A DNA stretch of 5,758 bases, from NCBI GenBank assembly GCA_016649795.1, contig JAENWZ010000153.1, positions 1 to 5,758 on the forward strand. The letters are read 5' to 3'. The notes beneath the pieces were generated by a model. It searched no databases. It was not told the DNA's origin and was given only the letters and a program-made list of their open reading frames with translations. The translations under genes and the position numbers were made by a program. Positions 1 through 5,150 of this stretch are shown here, in pieces; within the stretch, counting starts at the first letter, position 1, and the number at the start of each line of letters is the position of its first letter. The stretch comes from Proteiniphilum sp. (lineage in GTDB: Bacteria; Bacteroidota; Bacteroidia; Bacteroidales; Dysgonomonadaceae).

Positions 1-520
1 CCTGTTTCGACTGGTAATCAGCAATCTCGATAGCGCGGATAGCCCGTTTTTTTGTGTCTGTGTCAGTTGTGTTGTGCAGCGGATGGTAACTTTGCAGGAT
101 CAGTGTGAGCTCCTCCAAGGGTTTGTCCTCGAGTGATTCTCTTAATGCTGGATTGGCCGGCACATCGGGCAGATGATACCCTTTCAGCACCGATTCAATA
201 TAGAGTCCTGTGCCGCCACAAATGATGGGCCTTTTCTCACGGGTGAGAATATCGCTGTAAGCTGCATGAAAATCGTGCTGATAATCGAAGAGCGTATATT
301 TCTCTCCCGGCTCGCGGATATCGATGAGATGAAAGGGGATAGATGTTTCGTCAATGGTATACTCCGAGATATCTTTCCCCGTTCCTATATCCATCTCTCT
401 GTAAATTTGACGGGAATCGGCACTCAGGATCTCGCCGTTCAGCGCGTATGCCAGGTGTGCGGCAAATGTTGTCTTGCCACAGGCAGTAGGTCCAAGGATA
501 GTGATAAGGCCACTCTTCAT
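1..520 (-). CDS. miaA: tRNA dimethylallyltransferase MiaA (partial, C-terminus beyond left edge)
   Basis: The visible part is the N-terminal 173 codons of a protein that is usually about 300 residues long; the frame is open to the left edge. The enzyme transfers a dimethylallyl group from DMAPP to N6 of A37 in tRNAs that read codons starting with U, in the cytoplasm. Visible motifs: a P-loop GPTACGKT at residues 10-17; SADSRQIYREMDIGTGKD at 33-50, with the expected catalytic Asp at 35; GGTGLYIESVLKGY at 102-115; and TKKRAIRAIEI near 156-166, which corresponds to the family's substrate-binding basic segment. The DIGTGKD form and the overall wording match one of the two MiaA paralogue types known in Bacteroides. 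The ATG lies one base after the stop of the upstream TPM gene. A GGAGGA stretch precedes it, but that stretch also encodes the Gly-Gly of the upstream tail. It is therefore the last visible gene of the lemA operon. The family call is firm; which paralogue it is remains an inference. Confidence 0.93.
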   Translation of the reverse strand, partial: MKSGLITILGPTACGKTTFAAHLAYALNGEILSADSRQIYREMDIGTGKDISEYTIDETSIPFHLIDIREPGEKYTLFDYQHDFHAAYSDILTREKRPIICGGTGLYIESVLKGYHLPDVPANPALRESLEDKPLEELTLILQSYHPLHNTTDTDTKKRAIRAIEIADYQSKQ

Positions 521-521
521 G

Positions 522-1277
522 CTACCAGCTTCCTCCGGCACCTCCGCCACCGAAACTACCGCCTCCGCCACCGCCGAAGCCACCAAAACCACCACCACCG
601 AATCCGCCACCTCCGATTATAGGAGGGAAAAATATGGGCGGTCCGCTGCTTCTGCGATGTCCGTCATTGTCGATGTGCTGATCACCACCACCTGAGAAGA
701 CAGCAAGTAAGATGATGATACCTATTATTATGAGGATGATCGCGAAAAGCGGCATACCCTCTTCCTCGGCTTCATCTGCACTGAATTCTCCCGAAAGGCG
801 CTCAATCATCACATCGATGGCAGCGTTGACGCCGCCGAAATAATCATTCTCCGCGAAATAGGGGATCATATCATTGCGCACGATACGCCCTGCATATGCG
901 TCGTTGATGCGCGCTTCCAGTCCATAGCCGGGAGCGATAAATGCCTGTCCCCGGCTATTGCCAACTTTGGGTTTGATTAGTATCACTGCTCCATTATTCT
1001 TGCCCTTCTGGCCGATACCCCATTTTTCTCCAAGACGGAAAGAGTAATCCGATGCAGGATAACCCCCCAAATCGCTGACAGTCACTACGTATATTTGTGT
1101 GGAGGTGGAATCGTTATAAGTGAGCAGCTTCTGCTCCAGTGCCTCTTTCTCCGCAGAAGAAAAGATGCCGGCAAAATCGTTTACCAGCCGGTATGGAACC
1201 ATCGGTTCAGGAATATCCTGTGCCGACACTCCCAAAGTGATTTGTAAAATTGTGAATATAAGAAGAAATCTACTCAT
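522..1277 (-). CDS. Exported TPM-domain protein, membrane-anchored, with glycine-rich tail (YgcG-like)
   Basis: A 251-residue protein when read from the ATG at 1277. Residues 1-19 are a signal peptide (hydrophobic core, then VSA before Gln20). Residues about 31-163 form a TPM domain (TLP18.3/Psb32/MOLO-1, formerly DUF477), with VNDFAGIFS at 32-40, NNGAVILI at 94-101 and PGYGLEARI at 116-124. An acidic linker (about 164-174) leads to a transmembrane helix at about 176-194. After a short hydrophilic stretch, residues 222-250 are mostly glycine with Phe and Ser, and Trp251 is last. This layout is typical of bacterial YgcG-type proteins. TPM domains have been linked to acid-phosphatase-like activity in plants, but the bacterial function is unknown. 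The likely location is the cell envelope, with the TPM domain outside the cytoplasm. An in-frame ATG five codons earlier (1292) is possible. I prefer 1277 because it gives a cleaner signal peptide and a compact 8-base overlap (ATGAGTAG) with the upstream TPM gene. Confidence 0.9.
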   Translation of the reverse strand: MSRFLLIFTILQITLGVSAQDIPEPMVPYRLVNDFAGIFSSAEKEALEQKLLTYNDSTSTQIYVVTVSDLGGYPASDYSFRLGEKWGIGQKGKNNGAVILIKPKVGNSRGQAFIAPGYGLEARINDAYAGRIVRNDMIPYFAENDYFGGVNAAIDVMIERLSGEFSADEAEEEGMPLFAIILIIIGIIILLAVFSGGGDQHIDNDGHRRSSGPPIFFPPIIGGGGFGGGGFGGFGGGGGGSFGGGGAGGSW

Positions 1278-1692
1278 CCAAAATAACTTCATCGCTTAGT
1301 TCGTTTATATCATTTTCCGAGACCGGATAGAGCGTTTTAATCAATTCTCCTACTTTTCCCACACCCTTGCAAATACCTTCCGTTGTCTCTCCCCTCCTGA
1401 AACAGGTGAGCATCTCTTCCAGTGCATCATCCCAGAAATCGTTGCGCACTGCGTCGTTGATTCCTTTATCTCCCAGGATGGCTACTTTATGATCGGAGGG
1501 TGAAAGGTAAATAAGAACCCCGTTCCGTAGGTGGGTGTTATTCATCTTCAGATGGTGAAATTTAATGAATGCAGCCTCCAGTGGATCCCCTTTACATTGT
1601 TTCACTACACAGACACGAATCTCTCCTGAAGTGTGACTTTCGGCACTCCGTATCGCTTCCGTGATCTTACCCAGTTCTTCTTTGTTCAGCAT
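1270..1692 (-). CDS. Short soluble TPM-domain protein
   Basis: A 140-residue protein made almost entirely of one TPM domain. It has no signal peptide and no membrane segment, so it is predicted to be cytoplasmic. Family features: SGEIRVCVV at 22-30, RNGVLIYLS at 56-64, VAILGDKGI at 70-78, a Trp at 87, and the terminal helix GICKGVGKVGELIKTLYP at about 106-123, followed by an acidic tail. It has four cysteines (28, 33, 97, 108), which is compatible with a reducing compartment. The gene starts 18 bases after the lemA stop and overlaps the start of the exported TPM gene, so the three are probably one transcript. The biochemical role is unknown. Pairing of a short cytosolic TPM with a longer exported TPM beside lemA is common in Bacteroidetes genomes (from general knowledge, not searched here). 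The family call is firm; no specific function should be assigned. Confidence 0.88.
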   Translation of the reverse strand: MLNKEELGKITEAIRSAESHTSGEIRVCVVKQCKGDPLEAAFIKFHHLKMNNTHLRNGVLIYLSPSDHKVAILGDKGINDAVRNDFWDDALEEMLTCFRRGETTEGICKGVGKVGELIKTLYPVSENDINELSDEVILDE

Positions 1693-1710
1693 AACTCAGA
1701 CTATATACTT

Positions 1711-2292
1711 TTAAAACTGAACCTGAGGTGCTGTCTGTGCTTCGGGTACTGCTTCAAAATAGGCTTTTGACTCAAATTTAAACCATTTCGCATAAATAAC
1801 CTGCGGGAACTTGCGGATATAGGAGTTGTAATCCTGTGCTATCTGATTGAATTTGTTGCGTTCGACCGAAATACGGTTCTCCGTACCGGCCAGCTCATCC
1901 TGCAATGCAAGGAAATTCTGGTTCGCTTTGAGCTCAGGATAGTTTTCCTGTATCAGCAAAAGCCTGCCCAGCGCCTGACTAAGTTGATTCTGTGTCTGCT
2001 GGTACTCCTGCAGACTCTCAGCTGTGAGGTTCTCAGGATTGATGTTTGTCTGTGTTGCTCTTGCCCGTGCCTCGGTGACCTGTGTAAATGTTTCCTGCTC
2101 GTGAGCGGCGTAACCTTTCACGGTGTTTACCAGGTTAGGGATAAGGTCTGCGCGACGCTGATAAGCGTTCTGAACATTGCCCCACTGCGCTGTAACAGCT
2201 TCCTGTTTCTCTACCATTCTGTTATAACCCTGGCAGCCTGTGAGCAATGTAGCGCCAACAACAATCAATACAATGTAGGATAACTTTTTCAT
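1711..2292 (-). CDS. lemA: LemA family lipoprotein
   Basis: A 193-residue protein with a lipoprotein signal peptide: Lys2-Lys3, a hydrophobic core, then the lipobox LLTGC with Cys20 as the predicted lipidated residue. The mature part is a helical LemA domain. It shows YQRRADLIPNLVNTVKGYA at about 44-62, EARARAT at about 74-80, ENYPELKANQNF at about 117-128, and AGTENRISVERNKFNQIAQDYN at about 134-155, ending in a short Pro/Gln-rich tail. Length is normal for the family. LemA proteins are envelope proteins of unresolved function; homologues sit next to TPM or membrane protease genes in many bacteria. Here lemA is the first gene of a leftward operon with two TPM genes and miaA. A Bacteroides-type promoter lies about 80 bases upstream. 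Only one sensible ATG is available at the N-terminus, so the start is secure. The lipid anchor should place it in the inner or outer membrane facing the periplasm; which membrane cannot be told from sequence. Confidence 0.95.
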   Translation of the reverse strand: MKKLSYIVLIVVGATLLTGCQGYNRMVEKQEAVTAQWGNVQNAYQRRADLIPNLVNTVKGYAAHEQETFTQVTEARARATQTNINPENLTAESLQEYQQTQNQLSQALGRLLLIQENYPELKANQNFLALQDELAGTENRISVERNKFNQIAQDYNSYIRKFPQVIYAKWFKFESKAYFEAVPEAQTAPQVQF

Positions 2293-2302
2293 TTCGATCT
2301 GG

Positions 2303-2320
2303 AATTAATATTTGGTTTGA
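2303..2320 (-). repeat. Leader motif copy upstream of lemA
   Basis: On the minus strand this reads TCAAACCAAATATTAATT, ending 10 bases before the lemA ATG. It matches 16 of 18 positions of the sequence immediately upstream of the divergent gene (2566-2583, plus strand), so the two copies form an inverted repeat bracketing the intergenic region. An additional exact AACCAAAT lies on the same strand at 2355-2348. Confidence 0.45.
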
Positions 2321-2370
2321 GAAATTTGTGTAATGATAGTCCAACCGATTTGGTTGCATATCCGCAAAAA

Positions 2371-2404
2371 CAAAAGTAAATAAAATTGTTCGTCTGATTG
2401 CAAA
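2371..2404 (-). promoter_or_regulatory. Predicted Bacteroides-type promoter of the lemA operon
   Basis: Read on the minus strand, the -7 element is TACTTTTG (2378 down to 2371), a full match to TAnnTTTG. A TTTG at 2404-2401 fits the -33 element. The spacer is 22 bases, slightly longer than the usual 19-21. Transcription would start around 2364-2367, giving a leader of roughly 70-75 bases before lemA. Inferred from consensus only. Confidence 0.6.
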
Positions 2405-2415
2405 GCATAACCACT

Positions 2416-2436
2416 TTTAATCAAACTATGATTAAA
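2416..2436. repeat. Perfect 8-bp inverted repeat between the divergent promoters (operator candidate)
   Basis: TTTAATCA at 2416-2423 is the exact reverse complement of TGATTAAA at 2429-2436, separated by five bases (AACTA). The core GATTAA recurs in direct orientation at 2442-2447. The repeat begins 12 bases upstream of the predicted lemA -33 element, where a regulator could contact polymerase. It is AT-rich, so chance is a real alternative. Confidence 0.4.
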
Positions 2437-2496
2437 TAACAGATTAATTGCGGGAAAGGTTTTGAATGCCTCTCATTATATCTGAAACTTTTTTTA

Positions 2497-2504
2497 TATC
2501 TTTG
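2497..2504 (+). promoter_or_regulatory. Possible -7 element for the DUF3078-type gene
   Basis: TATCTTTG matches the Bacteroides -7 consensus TAnnTTTG. Its distance from the ATG at 2584 suits a leader of about 70-75 bases. No convincing TTTG lies at the proper distance upstream (around 2470-2478), so the promoter is either weak, activator-dependent or misassigned. Confidence 0.4.
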
Positions 2505-2565
2505 TTGCTACCAAGAATGCGATGTCGATTTTAATTTTTTGTAACTGAAAAAATTCAATCTGCTT

Positions 2566-2583
2566 TCCAACCAAATATTGATT
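2566..2583 (+). repeat. Leader motif copy upstream of the DUF3078-type gene
   Basis: TCCAACCAAATATTGATT directly abuts the ATG at 2584. It matches the lemA-side copy (2320 down to 2303 on the minus strand) at 16 of 18 positions, with an uninterrupted 11-base core AACCAAATATT. Its position suggests a role in translation initiation or a shared binding site; neither is shown. Confidence 0.45.
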
Positions 2584-4152
2584 ATGAAACAAATAGTCCT
2601 CCCTTTCTTTTTATCTGTTTTATCATTTTTTACCGTGGCTTCAGAGAATTACGGTACGGTAAATGTTGCATCAGATCCTCTGCAGGTATTGGACAGCATG
2701 GATCTGTTTCACAATATAACGGATATCAGTAAACAGATAGAACAGCGTACTACCCCCGGTCATGACACAGAGAATGTGGTGCCTGCAACGACAGTGTTCC
2801 CTCAGGATAGTGTGCCTCTGATCATTTCACCTCAGATGATGCTTCTGACACAACCTGAACAAAGGGACTCGTTCATCTACATTAATCCCCTCGATTCAAT
2901 CTATCTGAGGAACGAGCGCGGGATATTACAGCTTCCCGTGAAGAATCTTAACATTGATGCACTACGCGGGATGACTTTTCGCGATACACTATTTTATAAT
3001 CCGCTCTTCCTGCCGATGATCTACACCGGTAAGATGCTACCCCGCGATTTATCTTTCTATCCGTTGGGTGATGATCTTGAGAAGGGATTACTTATTCCCC
3101 GGGAGAAAACATTTGCTCCCGAGTTACAACATACCGATTTTGTGCAAGAGGTAAGAAGAGAATATTACAGGAATTATCCGGACAGAATCAGTTATTCAAT
3201 CCTCGATTTTGACTCAATACCAAGGATTGAAAGCAGTGATGAGATTGTGAGAGATACATACAAACCGTTCCGTGATTTGCTGAAAACAGAAACAACCTAC
3301 TCACTTGATGCACCCGGTGTTGATGTGACTACCATCGACCGTAAATATTGGGTTCGTAGCGGAGAGCATTCTTTCCAGTTTGCACAGAATTATTTTTCTA
3401 ATAATTGGCATAAAGGGGGGACGAACAATCTCAATTTTAATAATTATCATGTCATCAGGGCGAACTATCAAAAAGGGAAAATCAAGTTCAATAATGCATT
3501 AGATTGGCGGTTGTCCCTGTTTAATGCTCCGGAAGATTCAGTGAGGAGTTATCGGATTGGAAATGACCTCATACGTTACTACGGTGATTTTGGGGTGAAT
3601 TCTTTCCTGAAGGGATGGTCCTACTCAACGAACATGGAAGCAAAATCACAACTGTTTAATAATTTTATCCCCAATTCAAATGATATACGATCTTCATTCT
3701 TTGCGCCATTGTATGTAAATGCCGGGGTGGGTTTAAAATACGAATTGAATAAAAGTTCAGAGAAGGTGCGTCATCGCGGAATGAAATGGACACTGGCTCT
3801 AGCGCCTATATCACTCAACTATAAATATGTTGGAAATAAAGCCATTGATGTGAAACGATACGGTATACCCGAAGGAAAGAGATCGCTTACGGATATCGGT
3901 TCCACCATTACATCCATTCTGAAATTGGATATCACACGTTACATTACCTGGGATTCCCGCTTAACCTACTTTACCAGTTACGAGAAAGTGGTCTCAGAGT
4001 TCGAAAACGGACTGAATATGGCATTGAGTAATGCATTTTCAACACGTATTTATGTGAATGCGAGGTACGATGACGGAGTGCCGGCCGATCCCGATTACCA
4101 ATACTGGCAGTTGAATCAAACACTTAGTTTCGGTCTGAATTACAAATGGTGA
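2584..4152 (+). CDS. Probable outer-membrane beta-barrel protein, DUF3078-type
   Basis: A 522-residue exported protein. Residues 1-20 form a Sec signal peptide (MKQ, hydrophobic core, TVAS before Glu21). Residues about 21-240 are a polar, Bacteroidetes-specific N-terminal region with the phrase FRDTLFYNPLFLPMIYTGKMLP near 132-153. From about residue 255 the protein turns into alternating beta-strand-like segments rich in Asn, Tyr and Trp: SFQFAQNYFSNNWHKGG (Trp275, Gly278-Gly279), LDWRLSLFN, and later strands ending in SFGLNYKW. A final aromatic residue (Trp522) is typical of outer-membrane barrels. The NNWHKGG phrase resembles the NW..GG signature of DUF3078 proteins, which have no assigned function. 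The ATG at 2584 was chosen because it starts directly with a Lys-containing signal peptide; a TTG two codons earlier is less likely. The gene stands alone, diverging from lemA and converging with fmt. Export and barrel form are well supported; the family name is from memory and less certain. Confidence 0.75.
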   Translation: MKQIVLPFFLSVLSFFTVASENYGTVNVASDPLQVLDSMDLFHNITDISKQIEQRTTPGHDTENVVPATTVFPQDSVPLIISPQMMLLTQPEQRDSFIYINPLDSIYLRNERGILQLPVKNLNIDALRGMTFRDTLFYNPLFLPMIYTGKMLPRDLSFYPLGDDLEKGLLIPREKTFAPELQHTDFVQEVRREYYRNYPDRISYSILDFDSIPRIESSDEIVRDTYKPFRDLLKTETTYSLDAPGVDVTTIDRKYWVRSGEHSFQFAQNYFSNNWHKGGTNNLNFNNYHVIRANYQKGKIKFNNALDWRLSLFNAPEDSVRSYRIGNDLIRYYGDFGVNSFLKGWSYSTNMEAKSQLFNNFIPNSNDIRSSFFAPLYVNAGVGLKYELNKSSEKVRHRGMKWTLALAPISLNYKYVGNKAIDVKRYGIPEGKRSLTDIGSTITSILKLDITRYITWDSRLTYFTSYEKVVSEFENGLNMALSNAFSTRIYVNARYDDGVPADPDYQYWQLNQTLSFGLNYKW

Positions 4153-4154
4153 TT

Positions 4155-5150
4155 TCAACAGAATCGGGCATCTTCAGACAAGGAGTATCCGTTTAAGAAA
4201 TCGATCGTTTTCATCCTCTTTTTCCCGGATAATTGTATGTCTGTGATTCGAATGATTCCATCCTGCACGGCAACATCAAGAAATGTTTTGTTATCTGTTA
4301 TGATGGTTCCCGCAGGCAGATTGACTGCTCCGGTGTCGATTATCTCACTTGCGAATAGTTTAATCCGGAGCAGGTTATCACTCCCACTTTGGCACAATTC
4401 TGTCCATGCAGCAGGATAGGGTGATAACCCGCGGATAAAATCCTGCAGCTCCCTGGTGTTCTTTCCCCAATCAATGCGGCAGGTCTCTTTGGATATCTTG
4501 GGTGCAGCCTTTAATCCCGATTCCTTTTCGAGCAGTTCATTTTGCGGTACAGAAGTCACTGTGTCGTTCAAGACAGCATCCACCGTTTTGAGTACTAACT
4601 CTGCACCCATCACCATCAGCCTGTCATGCATCGTCTCAGCATTGTCTGTTTCGCCGATGGGCGTCTTCTCCCGGTAAATGATCCTTCCGGTATCTATTTC
4701 GTGTGAGAGGAAAAAGGTGGTTACGCCTGTCTCTTTTTCTCCGTTGATGATGGCCCAGTTGATGGGAGCAGCACCTCTGTACTGCGGGAGAAGAGATGAA
4801 TGCAGATTAAAAGTGCCTTTGGGAGGCATACTCCATACCACCTCGGGCAACATGCGGAATGCCACCACGATCTGTAAATCAGCCTCCAATTGTTTCAATC
4901 TGTAGAGGAACGCTTCATCCTTCAGCTTTTCGGGTTGTAATACAGTCAATCCCTGCTGTAATGCATATTGTTTCACAGCCGACGGTTGAAGTTTATAACC
5001 TCTTCCAACCGGCTTATCGGGCATGGTGATCACTCCCACCACGTTGTAACTGTTCTCAACCAGTGCTTTCAGCGTCTCAACAGCAAACCCGGGAGTACCC
5101 ATAAATATGATTCGTAACGCATCCTTTACCATTTCTTTTGAACTATTCAT
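4155..5150 (-). CDS. fmt: Methionyl-tRNA formyltransferase
   Basis: A 331-residue protein that formylates the amino group of Met-tRNA(fMet) using 10-formyl-tetrahydrofolate, providing the initiator tRNA for translation. The N-terminal formyltransferase domain shows LRIIFMGTPGFAVETL at 12-27, the DKPVGRGYK loop at 45-53, and the catalytic trio Asn115 and His117 in FNLHSSLLP plus Asp153 in HEIDTG. These correspond to E. coli Asn106, His108 and Asp144 with a constant offset of 9. The C-terminal tRNA-binding domain begins around 215 and includes KETCRIDW and FIRGLSPYPAAWTEL, which are typical of Bacteroides Fmt. Length is normal. The ATG at 5150 overlaps the stop of the upstream ClC gene by 8 bases (ATGAATAG), suggesting translational coupling. 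An ATG at 5132 would give 325 residues and is also plausible from homologue N-termini. The frame stays open to 5231, but that would put 27 extra residues inside the ClC gene. Its stop lies two bases from the stop of the convergent gene. Confidence 0.97.
   Translation of the reverse strand: MNSSKEMVKDALRIIFMGTPGFAVETLKALVENSYNVVGVITMPDKPVGRGYKLQPSAVKQYALQQGLTVLQPEKLKDEAFLYRLKQLEADLQIVVAFRMLPEVVWSMPPKGTFNLHSSLLPQYRGAAPINWAIINGEKETGVTTFFLSHEIDTGRIIYREKTPIGETDNAETMHDRLMVMGAELVLKTVDAVLNDTVTSVPQNELLEKESGLKAAPKISKETCRIDWGKNTRELQDFIRGLSPYPAAWTELCQSGSDNLLRIKLFASEIIDTGAVNLPAGTIITDNKTFLDVAVQDGIIRITDIQLSGKKRMKTIDFLNGYSLSEDARFC

Larger units (their letters stand above)
2293..2583. other. Divergent intergenic region between lemA and the outer-membrane protein gene
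   Basis: This 291-base AT-rich stretch separates two divergently read genes and holds no credible coding frame or RNA gene. It contains a good leftward promoter (-7 element at 2371-2378, -33 element at 2401-2404), a weaker rightward -7 element (2497-2504), an 8-bp perfect inverted repeat between them (2416-2436), and related sequences just upstream of both start codons (2303-2320 and 2566-2583). Confidence 0.85.

Noticed and set aside
535..620. CRISPR-like or tandem repeat array
   Set aside because: The periodicity comes from glycine codons of a coding region, not from regularly spaced repeats with unique spacers.
173..695. Plus-strand open frames opposite miaA and the end of the exported TPM gene
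   Set aside because: They lie antisense to well-supported genes, have His/Arg- or Thr/Ala-rich low-complexity ends caused by the glycine-codon tract, and resemble no known family.
1773..1780. TAAATTTG on the minus strand inside lemA as an internal promoter for the TPM genes
   Set aside because: It matches the -7 consensus, but no TTTG is found 19-22 bases upstream, and the gene is AT-rich there.
1984..2283. Plus-strand 99-residue frame antisense to lemA
   Set aside because: It is entirely opposite the strongly supported lemA gene, Cys/Leu-rich without family features.
2341..2356. Small hairpin (CAACC/GGTTG) in the lemA leader as a riboswitch or attenuator
   Set aside because: Five base pairs with no further conserved structure or T-tract; too little to call a regulatory RNA.
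2578..2583. TTG start two codons before the ATG of the barrel protein
   Set aside because: The ATG at 2584 gives a standard signal peptide, and the TTG falls inside the shared leader motif.
4237..4905. Three plus-strand frames antisense to fmt
   Set aside because: They mirror conserved fmt codons and show no independent protein features.
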